Translations under genes and position numbers: made by a program
Assembly (NCBI RefSeq): GCF_000189635.1
Contig: NW_002476224.1
Location: forward strand, 124,001 to 188,000
DNA length: 64,000 nt
Reading direction: 5' to 3'
From: Tetrahymena thermophila SB210
Taxonomy: Eukaryota > Ciliophora > Oligohymenophorea > Hymenostomatida > Tetrahymenidae
Shown here: piece after piece, positions 1-12,464 of the stretch
How the letters are laid out: every line of letters starts with the position of its first letter
How positions within the stretch are numbered: position 1 is the first letter of the stretch
Notes under the pieces: generated by a model
The model's database searches: none
Told to the model about the DNA's origin: nothing
The model's input: only the letters and a program-made list of their open reading frames with translations

Positions 1-539
1 CACCATCTATCAAAATATTTATCTTAATCTTTTAAAAAAATTCTAATCAAAATTTACTAATATAAAATCGCCTATTTAAATAAGTTCATGTTTTTTATAT
101 CTATTATATAAAAAATTCTATTTCATAAATCAAATTAAAAATTATTTTCAAAATAATTACATTCATTCTTATTATTAATATTTTATTTTGTTTCAATATT
201 TGGTTTTCTAAATAAAACAGTTTTAAACAATAAAAATCAAAATATAAAAGGATTAAAAACCTATTTAAAAATTTTTACAAATAATTTTAAATATAAATAA
301 TTTAAAAGTTTAATTTTTTTTGTTTTGATTGTTCTCTTGAATATTTTTAAGGAAAATAAAAATAGAAGATATTTGGAAATTAAATTAATTATTTTATAAC
401 TTTTATTAAAATTAACTTATTTTTTAAATTCATTTCTCATTGAGAGTCTAGAAAGATAAAATAACATTTTTCTCAATAATTTAAATTGTAAATTAAAATA
501 CATAATCTTGATTTTAAAATGAATTATTGCAATTTAGAT
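1..539. other. AT-rich intergenic DNA
   Basis: The stretch is almost entirely A and T with no convincing reading frame in the ciliate code and no repeat longer than simple A/T runs. I see nothing else in it. Confidence 0.6.
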
Positions 540-544
540 AAAAA
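540..544 (-). terminator. Pol III T-run after tRNA-Asn
   Basis: A run of five T residues on the minus strand begins one base after the discriminator base of the tRNA. This is the usual Pol III stop signal. Confidence 0.7.
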
Positions 545-545
545 G

Positions 546-619
546 CGCTCGATGTAGGGATCGAACCTACGACCTTGCGGTTAACAGCCGCATGCTCTAA
601 CCAGCTGAGCTAATCGAGC
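546..619 (-). tRNA. tRNA-Asn (anticodon GTT)
   Basis: Read on the minus strand, the 74 bases fold as a complete cloverleaf: acceptor GCTCGAT pairing with ATCGAGC, D arm GCTC...GAGC with GG in the loop, anticodon stem TGCGG/CCGCA around loop CTGTTAA, variable AGGTC, T arm GTAGG-TTCGATC-CCTAC, and discriminator G. The anticodon GTT reads Asn codons AAC and AAU, which are very frequent in the neighbouring genes. There is no intron and no encoded CCA. The A and B boxes are the normal internal Pol III promoter parts of a tRNA gene. This is the most GC-rich stretch for several hundred bases on either side. Confidence 0.97.
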
Positions 620-2051
620 GTTACAGTTTTTTAAATTGAATCAAAATACTTAATTATAATCAATTCTTTACAACTATATTTATTATTTATAAATTTGGAA
701 ATCTAAATATAAATTATCAACATGATTACTTCATTATTTATTTGAAAAGATATTGTCATTAAAAAATAAATAAATAAATAAATAAATTAAATTTTTTTGA
801 AAAGATATTGCCTTTAAAAATAAATAAATTAAATTTGGTAATAAATTTTAAAAAATTTTGAAAAGTGAAATAATAGCCTAATTAATTTAGTAAACGTAGA
901 AATTAAACTGAAGGTCTTAATTATAAGCATTTTTAATTATAAAAGTGAATTTAGTTAATTAAATAAATTTATTTTCCTACTCAAAATAGAGAGAAACAAA
1001 TATTATTTATTTTTCATTAGATTAATTTTCAGAAAAATAAAATATAAAAGGAAATAATGTATTTTGGTTTGTTAATTTATGTGATTATATTAAGAGTTAG
1101 AATTTTAAATTTAGGTGTTTATAATTAATTTAACGAGTAATTTAGTTACATTTATTTTTAATTAATAAAATTGCAATGAATGATAGTTAATTTCTGATAA
1201 AATTAAAAAATGCCTTTACATCCATTTCATTGAAAATAAAAAGATAAAGAAATTCAATTAAATTTTATAAAAATTTATAGTAAAGATATGAAAGAAAGAA
1301 GTTGAATTAAATAAATAAAGATTCTAAAAATAATAACAATAAAAAAATTATTAGTGATACATTAAAGAAATTTTATTCTTTGAATTTCAAAGGATCTATC
1401 TATCTTTCTATTAATTTATTAATTAATTAATTAGCTAATTATTCTTTTGATTTTTTATTTTATTTGATGGGGGGTGAGATTGTTAAAGTAGTTTCTTTGT
1501 TTATTTGTTTGTTTCTTGTTTTTTAGTTAATACTTGCTTGTATATTTCTTTGTAATGAAACATGAAAAGAAAAAAACTTTAAATTAAAGCGCGAAAACAT
1601 TGAAAGTACATAATTATTTATATATTATACCTTAAAGAAAATTAAAAAAAGGAAAACACATAGAAAAATCAACGCCATCCCTTTTAGCAAATGAAATAAA
1701 AAAAAAATCAGATAGTTATAAATTTGTTAAAGTTACCCAACAATTCATACTAGGTTATCGATTAAGAACAAGGTTAGCATTTTTACATAATTTTTAGATG
1801 GAAATCTTAGAAAGCACTTTATTTAAAAAAGCGAATAGTTATTTTAATTCATTAAACAGTTTATAAAAAATGTTATTATAAAAAGAGTTTTTAAGAAAAA
1901 ATTATTATGATTATTATTTTTGGTTTAAGGCTAATTCGCTTAAAAAATAAAAAGCTATGCTCTTTGAAAAAATCTATTGTTTTTATAGAGATTTCTGAGA
2001 TAAAATCTTTTTTTTGAAAGTATTTTAAGTTGAATTAAACATAAAAAATAG
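620..2051. other. AT-rich spacer, likely holds the first exon of the SWI3-like gene
   Basis: The spacer is mostly low-complexity A/T. The downstream SWI3-like frame has no in-frame ATG after the TGA at 2015-2017, so a short first exon should lie in this spacer. A 67-codon ciliate-code frame starts at 1798, but it has no recognisable homology and random frames of that length are common here. The exon cannot be placed from sequence alone. Confidence 0.4.
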
Positions 2052-5000
2052 AAGATACAAAACCTAGTCAGCAGCAAACATCCTCATCAAAGAAAGGTGG
2101 AAAAAGTCAAGTATCAAAGTAGTAGTCTTAGTAACCTCCTCTTTCTCCTGAATCTAGCAATCCAATTATTCCTTAAAATCCTCCTCCAACAAATCTTTCT
2201 CTATCAGCTTAATAAACTCCTTAAACAAGCTAAAATCAATCTGTATAATAAAATTCTTAATAAGCTAATTCTTAAATTGCTAATCAGTAATCATAACCAT
2301 AAAATTCCATGCAAGGAGGATCTAATTTACAAGCTCCTTAAGCTTAAGTTAATTAATAGGTACAGTAAGCATAGCCTCCTGTTCAATAACCAGTTGCACC
2401 TTAGGTATAATAGCCACCTAAAGCAAATCCAACATTGTAAATAAAATAATTTAGATTTAGGAAAATTGAATTAGATAAAATAAACAATCAATCAAACAAA
2501 ATATTTGAAAATTGTTTTTAGACAAAAATGTATTAAAAAATTTTAATTTGAATTAATAAAGTATTCCTACTGCAGCTCCTCCTAGTTTAATTATCAGAGG
2601 TGAAGAAAATTCAAAGGATATTTTCCCTTATACTTCTTTTGCACAAGAAAAGTATCATTAAAGCATGGGAAACGGTGGTTAAAATATGGGAGAAAATAAG
2701 TCGGAAAAATCATAGAAAAAGTATTAAGTTGTGCTTCCTTCTTGCTCTCACTGGTACAAAATTTGAATTAGTTTAAATAATTCGGATATTAGGTTTAATT
2801 TAAATAATATAAAATGCTAAATTGTATTTTATTCTAATATTAGACGCCTCAAAATATATTTTTAAATTATTATTTAACTTATTTAAACAGATATTTATTT
2901 ATTTATTTTAAATGTTAATAGGTTTGAAATGGAAAAGATTCATCAAATTGAAAAGGAGAGTCTTCCTGAATTTTTCTAAGGAAAACCTTCTAAAACTCCT
3001 GAAATATACAAGAGATACAGAAACTTTATCGTCGCCTTGTATAGAGAAAATCCTAGAGTTTACTTGACTGCTACTGCATGCAGACGTAACTTAGCTGGTG
3101 ATGTATGTGCTATCCTTAGAGTGCATGCCTTTTTAGAACATTGGGGTATAATTAACTTCAACTGTGATCCTAAACTCACTCCTTAATCTATTCTTCTCTC
3201 TAAGCCAACTCTTGCTAATCAATCTATCTACAAATTCACAAACTAATCAAGTAAGAAATTTAAATTTTATCAAGAAAGAATTAGCAGTTTTTAATTAATA
3301 TTTTCTCTAGTTACTTAAGCAATATTTAAAATTATTTTAATTACTTATTAGAGAAGATAGACTTACTAGATTAAGACAGGGATCTGTTTTAGGAAGGAGG
3401 TGAAGGAGATTTAGTATTTAATTCTATTAAATTACTATCAAAAAATCAAAGGTAATTAGTTAATATTAAAGTAAATTTAGTAAATAAAAATTTTGATAAA
3501 TAGACCCATTTGTGATTTTTGCGGAGTTATTTGTGGTTTAGTGTGGTTCTAATAAAAGTAAGTTTAAGAAAACTAACCTTGTATGGTTCTTTGCATAAAA
3601 TGTTACACCGAAGGAAACTATCCCAGTTTTTTGAGTGATAGAGACTTTGAGAAATCAGATTTAATAAATAAACTTTCTAGCAATGATTCTAAGCAAAATC
3701 TCTCTTAGAGACCTTGGACTCCATAAGAAACTCATAAACTTCTTGAAAAAATCGAAGAATATAAGGAGAATTGGGATGAAATCGTAAAGTCTCTTGATGG
3801 CCGTACAAGAGAAGAAATCATCCTTCACTTCCTTAGACTTCCTCTTAAGAATATCTCATAAGTACGCTTATTTGAAAACGAAGATGACAATAATATTGGT
3901 AGATAACCTTATGAAGAAATAGCAGATGATGAACCAACTGTTTTTTCTGATTTTTCAAATCCTCTAATTTAGCATGTAAGAAAACAAAAAATTAATTTAT
4001 TAATAACTCAGTTTTTAGCAATTTAAAATTAATATTATTTTTATGAATAATCATGATTAGATAGCAATCTTTAAAAGCTTATTAGATAAGCACAAATAAA
4101 AAAAACAAAGTATTAAGGCTTCTGCTAAATCAAGTTAACCTTAAAAAATTGAATAAAAAGAAGAAAATGTAGAAGGAGGTACAAATAGTTAGATAAAAGA
4201 AGAGGATGAGATATAGGAAGAATAAAAATAATAAAATTAAAGTAAAGAAGGATAAGATATGGAAGTAGAAATTGCAGAATAAGCTCCTTCATAATCAGCT
4301 GTGAACGGCGTTGCTAAGGGCGAAACTGTAATTTAAGAAGAAGTAGAAGAATAAGTTCAAGTTTAGGACAGTTTAAAAAAAAAAGAAGATAAGAGGTTGG
4401 GATTAATTGAAGAAGTTAGCAATTCAAACGCTGATGATCTGTTAGAGATTGAAAATATCACAAAAGAGAGAGCTAAAAAGCTACAAGAAAGAGAAGAAAG
4501 CAAAATTAAAAAACTTGTTCAAAGTTTGATTTATTGTTAATTGAGTAAATTAGAGAGCAAATTAAATTACTTAGAAGAGTATGAAAAGCTAATTTGGTAT
4601 GAACGTAACTAACTAGAAGTCACACAAAGTAATCACATTGCAGAAACAGTTAGTCTTGCTTATCGCAGAAATGAATTCAATAAAGAATTCACAAGAACAT
4701 ATCAAGAATAACACAGAAGATAAATGAATTAGTAGTAGCAACCTGGAATGCCACCAGTACCATTTTAAAATCAAGGATAATAAGTACCTCCTATTGCACC
4801 AATTACTGGAACATCTCCATCTAATTAGGCATAACAATAATAATATCCTTAATAAAATGTTCCCAATAGCTAACCGGTAAATGCAAGTGGCTATTAATAG
4901 TAATATCCTTAAAACTAAGGTGGCTCCTAATAAAATATTCCTTATGCCCCTAATCAAGCTTATCATAAGCCTCCAGCATAATAGTATGGTGCTCCAGGCT

Positions 5001-5533
5001 ATCAGTAACAGCCTCCAATTCAAAATCCACCAATCTAGCCTATTTAATAATAACAATAAGCACAAATACCTAATACTCAATAAAATTATTAACATTATCC
5101 CTAAGGTATATAAAACTAGGGAGGATACTATGGTAATCCTTAAAGAGGTTTAAGTTAAGAATCAACACCAACAAACAGTAATCCTATGCTTCACTAAAAT
5201 CCATAGTAAGTGCTTTAAACTGCTCCAGTAAACTAAGCTCCAAGCTCCCAAAGCATAATTGGTGGTCCTACTGGATAACACAATTTAAGCAGTTAACCAT
5301 AAATCCCAGTCTAAGCACCTCCTGTACCATAAGGGCAATATGATAGTAGCTAAGGAATGAATATAGAAGAATAAAACTATTTTAGTTAAAATGATTAATA
5401 AGAACCAATTAATAATTTAGGAGATTATCCCTAATAAACAGAGCCAATTGCTGAATACACATAAGCTGATTAAGGTTACTAGCAAGATTATTCCCAATAA
5501 ATGTATGATTAAACTGAAAAAATTGATTAGTGA
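2052..5533 (+). CDS. SWI3/SMARCC-type chromatin-remodelling subunit (SWIRM, ZZ-type finger, SANT)
   Basis: Core scaffold subunit of a SWI/SNF-type remodelling complex, acting in the nucleus. Exons, all phase-consistent: 2052-2436, 2562-2753, 2922-3250, 3352-3451, 3504-3975, 4061-5533 (TGA 5531-5533), about 980 codons. After a Pro/Gln-rich start, residues about 190-290 form a SWIRM domain; [12 protein letters not shown] and [20 protein letters not shown] are near-diagnostic of SWI3. A zinc-finger region follows at about 336-380 with CDFC and CIKC pairs, as in the ZZ finger of metazoan and plant SWI3. Next comes SANT ([20 protein letters not shown], about 403-450), then an acidic segment, a coiled-coil-like stretch and a very Gln/Pro/Asn-rich C-terminus. 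The first exon with the start codon is not identified, so the 5' end is partial. Family assignment is secure; membership of SWI/SNF rather than RSC-like complexes is inference. Confidence 0.9.
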
Positions 5534-6972
5534 AATAAAATAAACTCAATTTTTAAATACTTCATTCTATTTTTTTGTAAATGTTTAAAATAAGTAAATA
5601 AATAAATAAATCAATCAATAAATAAATAACTTATTTGTATCTTAAAACAGCATTAAGGCTATCAAAATATGGCATATATATGTTGATTTAAATATAAATT
5701 AATTATATTTATAAAAGATAAACAGTATTGATTGACTTACACTTTAAATTAAAATAAAATTTATTTTCTCTCTACTTAATATATATGTCTAATAAATCAA
5801 CCAATTTAATCTTAAAAATTAATTTTTTGCACTAATATTTTCAAGGAATTTTAAATTTTCTTCATCTTATTTAAAAAAGTTATTTAAATTTTAATCTGAT
5901 TAGCTAATAAAATAATTTAAAAATGTAAATATTATTAATTCTAATTTCATAAATTTTGACTTTAAATTAAAAATCCATTTTAAAGATTAAAAAAACAAAA
6001 ATTTTATTATGAATTTAAATCGAAGTAGATGTTTCTTTAATAATTAATAGTTTTTATATTTTTACTTAAGGATACATAAAAAACTTTAAATTAAATTCAA
6101 CATTTTTTAAATAAATTTAATTTGATTTTTCAAATTTCTTCACTTAAAATAAAATTAAAAAGTAAATGCAAAAAGTGTTGAGTAGGACAAAAAATATTAT
6201 TTGAAATAAGCAAAATGAATAAATTATCTTTAATTACAAACATCATTTTAATTTGTTAAAAATATAAATAAAATATAGTAATTATTTTTAGAAAACCATA
6301 TCTGGAAATGAAAAAAATTAATTTGTTTGATTATTATTAACAAAGCTATTGAAAACATTAGTAAAAAAGAAAGATTGAGTTTAATCGTTGATTTGTCGGT
6401 TTCAAAGAAATTATAATTTCAGTCAATAATTTATTAAATGATTTAATGATAGATAGATAAATATAGATATGACATGAAATAAAGAATATAAAGTGAATAG
6501 ATAAATAGATTGATATATAGATAGATAGATAAAGAGATTGTTCGTAAATAAATAAATAAGTAAATAAAAAATATGTGAATGAATAAAAAAATGAATGTAT
6601 GAGAGGGAATTACTTTTTCATTCATTCAAAATTATTTATCATAAATAATATGAATAATAAATATTCTTAAAAGAAATTAATTAATAAAAAAAGAGTTATT
6701 AATTTGATAAATAACAAACAGTTTATAATTTAATTAATTAATTAATTCAGTTCCAAAAAACATTAGCAAGCAAATAAGAAAGAAAAAAGGTAAAACTTTC
6801 AATAAAATAATTTTTTATGAATTTTAGATTGGATAGCCTAGAAGTTGTTTATCTTAGTGATTGTTTTTTAAGATCATGACTTCACTAAACAAAAATATAT
6901 CTTAATTATTTCATACTTAAATAAAATTTATGACATAAAATAAAATTAATAAAATTAGAGCATATTTGATAA
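5534..6972. other. AT-rich intergenic DNA with GATA/AAAT microsatellites
   Basis: There is no supportable gene. A GATA-rich tract lies at about 6448-6536 and AAAT-type tracts at about 5594-5630 and 6546-6572. The right end should contain the promoter of the DM10 gene. Confidence 0.6.
6448..6536. repeat. GATA-type microsatellite tract
   Basis: Imperfect runs of GATA and GATAAATA units, read directly. The tract is purely low complexity. Confidence 0.7.
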
Positions 6973-9721
6973 ATGGCCTCTGGATTTCCTAAATTACCTG
7001 GTTTTGTACCTACTTAACCCATAGAAGTATGAGATTCTTTTAAAACAAAATATAAAACAATATAAATATATTAAAATCATTTATTTTGTTCAATCAAACC
7101 TAAATCATATTAATTCTTTTAACTTATAAATAAAAGTAAACTAGCTTCAAGAGAGTTAGTGCAGCTAAACAAGAATATAATAGAGATTATTTACATGTAA
7201 GATTTAATTAAAGCATTTCTATATCTAATTTTGAGTATTATTTACCATAAAATTACCATAAAGATGATATTATGTTATCTTTAATATGGAGGAATACTCA
7301 TAATTAATACTTATATCAACTGATATATTAAATATTTTCAAAATAATTAATTTAGAAAAATGTTCCTCCAGTTGTCTATCCTCTTCCTAGATAAGTTCCT
7401 AAGGAACCCCCTTCATAAAAGGGAATGTTCAATCCCAACTACATGTCTACTACTCATGATACTTACAGACCAGTAAACTGCCCTAATGATGTTACTGAAC
7501 TTTACTAACCAACTTGGGTAAAGATGGACAGATAGGTAAAAATTTAAAATAATAATAAACGAAAAAAAATTTGATATAATTTGATAAGTTGAATTGAAAA
7601 TCATTTTAAAAGAATGCAAATAACACAAATTTAATATAGAATGATTTGCAAAAATATAAAGCAATCTAAAAGCCATAGTGAAAATAGTTTTTAGTTTTAA
7701 AGAACTAAAAAATTGTTTACAATTAATTATTAAAAATTTAAGTTATATTTATGAGGGTAAATAAATAAATAGTTAGTTAGTTAGTTAGTTAATATGTGAA
7801 ATTCAAAATCATTAATTTATATTAAAAATAAATTTGATAATTAAGCGAATGTGAAAGCAAACTTATTTTTTTATAAAAGGTACTTAGATTCAATGCTTAC
7901 TTTAAAGAAAGTTGTGTTGAAAGCAGTCTTGAAGCATATAGAGTAAGAAAAGTCGTTCTTTTCTTCTATTTAGAAGATAGCTCTATTGAAATTTCTGAAC
8001 CCAAGCAAATGAATTCAGGTATTCCATAGGGTTCTTTCTTAAAGCGTTAAAAAGTATTGAAGGCTGATGGAAGCGGTGTTTATTTAAGTCTATACGACTT
8101 TTAGATTGGTTAAGATCTTGAATTTTTCGGCAAAATTTTCCATATTTATGACTGTGATATTTATACAAGAGAGTTTTACGAAAATTTGGGTATTCCCTAA
8201 GGTGCTTCTGAACTCCCTGATAGTGATAACTGGGAAAAAAAAACTTTGAATAAATTTGTACCTGTTAAAGATCACATGCTTAAAGACTTTATGGAGCACA
8301 AACTTGGTAATTAAATAAATACATTATATAATTTTTAATCAAAACTTAAATGAAAGAGACACTGTATGTTTATCTGTAGAATTCAAATTCAAATATAAAA
8401 TATCCTTCTTCTTCTATTAAAAGAAATTCATAGAATAATATTTAAAGTGAAATAAGTGATCAAAATATTAAATATTTATTTTTATTTAAAATAGGTGGTG
8501 GTCGTGTTCCTTCATAAAAGTAATTTTTGGAAAACGATAGAAAGGTTTTAAAGTTCTTTGTCTTCTCAGAAATTCCTTTCTTTTTACATTATTACTTGGC
8601 TGATGACACTTTAGAAATCCGTGAAATTCATCGTTAAAACAGTGGTAGAGATCCTTTCCCTCTATATCTTAAGAGACAAAAACTTCCCAAGTAGTTTGCT
8701 TTGAACCAACCTGGTTAAACATACGCTGAAAACTTTGTTAAGCCAACTGATATTAAGTTTGGTGAAGATTTAGTTGCTTTTGGAAAGAAATTCAGAATTA
8801 ATGGTTGTGATAAATACACCCAAGATTATTATAGAGAAAAGTATAACATTGACTTCCCTCTTGGAGAAGATTACGAGATGTAATATAGAGACATAGTTAG
8901 TAATTAAATGATATATTTATTAACATTTTCATTTTATTAAATATAATTTTATATAAATAATTGTAGAAAGAGAAATTCCTCCTTACAATGGATTTGGTGA
9001 TGAAGAAGATTCATTAGGATATGTTTATAGATTAATTCCTAAGCCTCCTAGAAAGGACTTCTTCAAGTGGGTTGATAACCAAGTCACTTTAAGATTCAAT
9101 GCTAAGTTTAATACTAATAAGCCTGAAGATATTCATAGGTAATAACAAATTTAAATATAATTAAAACATATTAAAAAAAAGAGAAGAGATTAAGCTTAAT
9201 TAAAAAAGAAAAAACTTTAATCTTATTTAATTTATTAGTTTTAAATAGATTAATTAAGTTCAAAATTTATGTTGTAGTAATAGATTAAATAATTTACAGA
9301 ATAAATTATACAAATAGTATTTTTTTTAAATAATTGCTTAATTAATATTTTTTAAAATAGACGCTTCATTATTACTTACTACTTGAACGATGACTCTCTC
9401 TAAGTTTATGAACCTGCTATCAGAAACTCAGGTACTTACTTATTTAATTAATTAAATTCAATAAAATTAAATAATTAATTAAATTAAGCATTGTGCTTTG
9501 ATTTAAGATGATCTAATTTTTATATTATCATATTTAAAGGTATTCCTGATGGTAAATTCTTAGAAAAGAACAGATACAAAAATGTTTAAACTAATAACGA
9601 ATACTTCTAACCAACCGACTTAGTTGTTGGAAAAGATGTCATTATAAATGGCTACTCCTTCCGTATTTTAGAGTGTGATGAATACACTTTAAAGTGGTTC
9701 GCCAATAATATTGTTTAATGA
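6973..9721 (+). CDS. RIB72B: Three-DM10 ciliary protein, Rib72B/EFHC-like
   Basis: Member of the EFHC1/Rib72 family, microtubule inner proteins of ciliary doublets. Eight exons: 6973-7026, 7137-7196, 7356-7535, 7880-8306, 8495-8899, 8967-9138, 9361-9431, 9540-9721. They sum to exactly 517 codons including TGA (516 aa), with phases agreeing at every junction. Three DM10 domains lie at about residues 97-205, 257-356 and 413-512. Each opens with a VLRFNAYF-like strand, has a YYLADDTLEI-type segment, an NSG...P(Q/D)G turn and the closing FRI(L/N)xCDxYT motif. The start ATG is followed by MASGFPKLPGF, resembling the Pro-rich N-terminus of the family. The protein ends right after DM10-3 with no EF-hand. 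This fits what I recall of Tetrahymena Rib72B as opposed to Rib72A; the exact symbol is inferred, the family is firm. Confidence 0.88.
7771..7790. repeat. AGTT microsatellite inside an intron
   Basis: Five perfect AGTT units directly follow AAAT units. They lie in the third intron of the DM10 gene (7536-7879). Confidence 0.85.
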
Positions 9722-10662
9722 AATTAATAAAATAAATCAGACAGACATAAGTATACATAAAAACTTCAATAAGCTCTTACATAAATTTGATTCAAGATGC
9801 AAGTGTTTGGAGTAGTCTTTTGTATAAATATAAAATATTAAGTATAAATACAAATAAATATACAATACTATGCAATAATTAAAGCAAGCTTTATCCTTCA
9901 TTTATATAGTTCATGCATGAATATATTCTTTTTTATTTCAAATATTTGTCAATCACCATTCACATTTTTCAAATTACCATTTTAAACAAATTCTATTATG
10001 ATTATTTATTTATTTATTTCGCTCAACTAGTATTTCAGATTTAGTACTCATTAAATTTAAATTGATAAGCAGGATTTATACAAATATAAAATTAAAAATA
10101 AAATAAAAAGTTTTTTAATTGAATAAATAATATTTTAAATTTAAATTACATAAAAACTATATTCATTTGTGTATTAAATTGCCAAAAATAATTTTTTAAG
10201 ACATAATTTTATTAAAAATAACAGCTAATTAATAGAAATTAATTTTATTATCATAGATCAATTATTGAATGAAAAAATTGCGAAAAATTTAAAAATGCGA
10301 AATATCTTTTTAAAAAATTAGAATGTGCAATATTAAAATGTGGTCTCACAGCTTATTAACTAACATATTAATTACTTTAGAAGATTTACATAGAAGTATT
10401 CATCAAATGAATAAATTGAAAGTGATTAGCAGCTTGCCTACATGCAGTTTGCGCTTAGATTTTTATCAAATATTTACAAAATAAATAAAGGGATTAAAGT
10501 AATCAACTAAAAAATATATAAATAATCAAATTAAATATCTAATATTTTTTAAGGTTTAATTTTTTTTAGAAGAAAAAGAAAATCAAGATAAAATAAGAAG
10601 AAAAAGAAAAGAAAAAAAAAAAATCTAAAGACAAGAAAGAAATCCTCAGTATATCAAATATT
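9722..10662. other. AT-rich intergenic DNA
   Basis: Spacer between two plus-strand genes. No coding signal is convincing. A purine-rich stretch at about 10568-10640 directly before the CCCH gene start could be 5' UTR or N-terminal Lys-rich coding sequence, because no TGA separates it from the chosen ATG. Confidence 0.5.
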
Positions 10663-12464
10663 ATGTCAGCTTAATCAAATATTTAATAAGAAGCTAATAA
10701 CGCTGGTAATAGCCAATAGTAGCAAAATGGCAAACCCGGCAATTAATAAGCAAGAAGAAGCAAAAACAACAGTGCTAGCAATAATCGTAGGGTAAACCAA
10801 AGAGATAATATGCCCTTAAAGGCTCTTAAAGGACCCAAAGGAGTCAACTAATTAGATCCAAATATCTAGAATAGCAATATTATGATGAATAACAATGGCA
10901 ATAATATGAATCACTTTCACCATCACAAAAATAATTAAAATGGAAATTACAATAACAACATTAACAACCCTTAGTTCTATCCCTAAAATTACTAAAACAA
11001 AAATAACAAATTTAATAATAGAAGAAACAACAAGGTTCATAATAACTACGGTAGCTTTGCACCAATTAACCCTTTTAAATTTAATCAACCTTTCGTAAAG
11101 CAAGAGAAGAAAGCCTATATCGATTTAAAAAAGACCAAAATGTGTGCTAACTTCGCAGTATATATTTTTTGTTTATAAATTTTTATTTACAAGCTGCTTA
11201 TAAAGGAAATATTTGAATCCTTATTTATACTCTACTCTGCTACTCTGTTTATCTATTCATCTTTTTACTTCATAGATTCCGCATTTTTATAGATTTTCAA
11301 CTTTACTAAGAATTTGCTGGTTCTTTAGCAGAATTCATGCAAATCTTTAAGTTAAATAAGTAAAAATAATCATCATATAAAAAATGAATGAAAATAGGTA
11401 GTAAAATATAGGAAATTTTTCATTTAGCGATTTTATAGAAGTAAAAAAGATAGTAGAAAATATTATAGTAAAGTTAAATTGAAAGGCTAATTGATACTTT
11501 ATAAAATATTACAATCAACAAATAATAAATGACAAATTTTTTAAAAATAAAAATAGTCTGGTAACTGTTTAAAGGGTGATTAATGCTCTTTCGCCCACAG
11601 TGAAGCTGAATTGAAGTAAAAGCCTGATTTAAATAAAACTAAGTTATGTGAAGAATTCGAAAAGAATAAGGTATGCAATAATGAAAGTTGTTGTTTTGCT
11701 CATGGAATCGATGATTTAAGACACACTGATGACTTTTACAAAACATCTTTGTGCTTTAACTTTAGCAAAGGTAATAACTTAGCAATTAGTCATTAAAAAA
11801 ATGCTATAATCTTTATAATAATAATAAAGAAGGAAAATGCGAAAACGGAGATAAATGCAGATATGCACATGGTGAAAATGAATTGAAGAAAAGGTAAAAA
11901 TTAATTTACTTATTAATTATTTAAATTTATAAAAATTCATACTTAATTTCAGCCCAATAAGAGAAAAAAACGAATCTATCGATGAAGATAATATTCTTAA
12001 TTTATTAAATAAATCCCGCTCTCATTTAAAAATTTTACAAATTTAACATTAAAATTTTTTAAATTATAAAATAGAAATAACCTTGATTAAAAAGTTACAA
12101 GAAAAAGACCATACAATAATGGTAGAAAAAATAAATATGGAATGATGATGAACAACTAAGCCATGGATCCTCAAGTAATTATTCTTTTCAAGCTAAATTA
12201 TTTATTTTTAAAAGTTTGCAAAATACTTAAAAAAAATCATTTTAAAAAATATTTTTATAAAATTTTGCATTTCTTAATGAATTTACAAACAAATAAATAA
12301 AAGTCTGTCTGTCTAAAGCGGAAAAATATTGACTATAAATTAAATGAATGAATAGACATTTTTAATAATTATTTTATTAAATATAAAAATAGCAATTGAA
12401 CTTTATTTTTATGCTCCAAAATTTCTCCCAAAATATGCAATATGCTAATACTCCAATGAACTGA
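10663..12464 (+). CDS. Triple CCCH-type zinc-finger protein
   Basis: Probable RNA-binding protein. The exon model 10663-11157, 11557-11770, 11830-11893, 12075-12174, 12393-12464 gives 314 aa with consistent phases and TGA at 12462-12464. Residues 1-155 are low complexity, rich in Asn, Gln and His. Three tandem fingers follow: C-x7-C-x5-C-x3-H (starting KTKMCANFA), C-x8-C-x4-C-x3-H (KLCEEF...CCFAH) and C-x8-C-x5-C-x3-H (SLCFNF...CRYAH). Each is introduced by a K(T/L)xxC lead-in and closed by an (E/D)xLK-like tail, as in TTP/ZFP36-like fingers that bind AU-rich RNA. The third finger is interrupted by the 59-base intron 11771-11829. The tail is basic and Asn/Met-rich. Alternative splicing around 11894-12094 is possible (see findings). 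The start ATG is the first good one, though an upstream in-frame start cannot be excluded. Confidence 0.85.

Noticed and set aside
1798-2000. 67-codon ciliate-code frame starting MEILESTLF
   Set aside because: With only TGA as stop, frames of this length are expected by chance in DNA this AT-rich. No recognisable motif, although part of it could be a first exon of the SWI3-like gene.
2097-2444. 115-codon plus-strand ORF under the standard code
   Set aside because: Wrong frame over the Pro/Gln-rich first part of the SWI3-like gene; the composition is Leu/Lys/Asn-rich with no homology.
4391-4405. AAGAGGTTGG, similar to the Tetrahymena chromosome breakage sequence on the minus strand
   Set aside because: The last four bases and the first base differ from the 15-bp consensus, which tolerates very little variation, and it lies inside coding sequence.
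4613-5095. 160-codon standard-code ORF on the minus strand, Leu-rich
   Set aside because: It is the antisense of the Gln/Pro-rich tail of the SWI3-like gene. CAA/TAA-rich sense sequence gives Leu/Ile-rich antisense frames.
10852-11103. 83-codon minus-strand ORF rich in Val and Ile
   Set aside because: Antisense of the Asn-rich N-terminal region of the CCCH zinc-finger protein.
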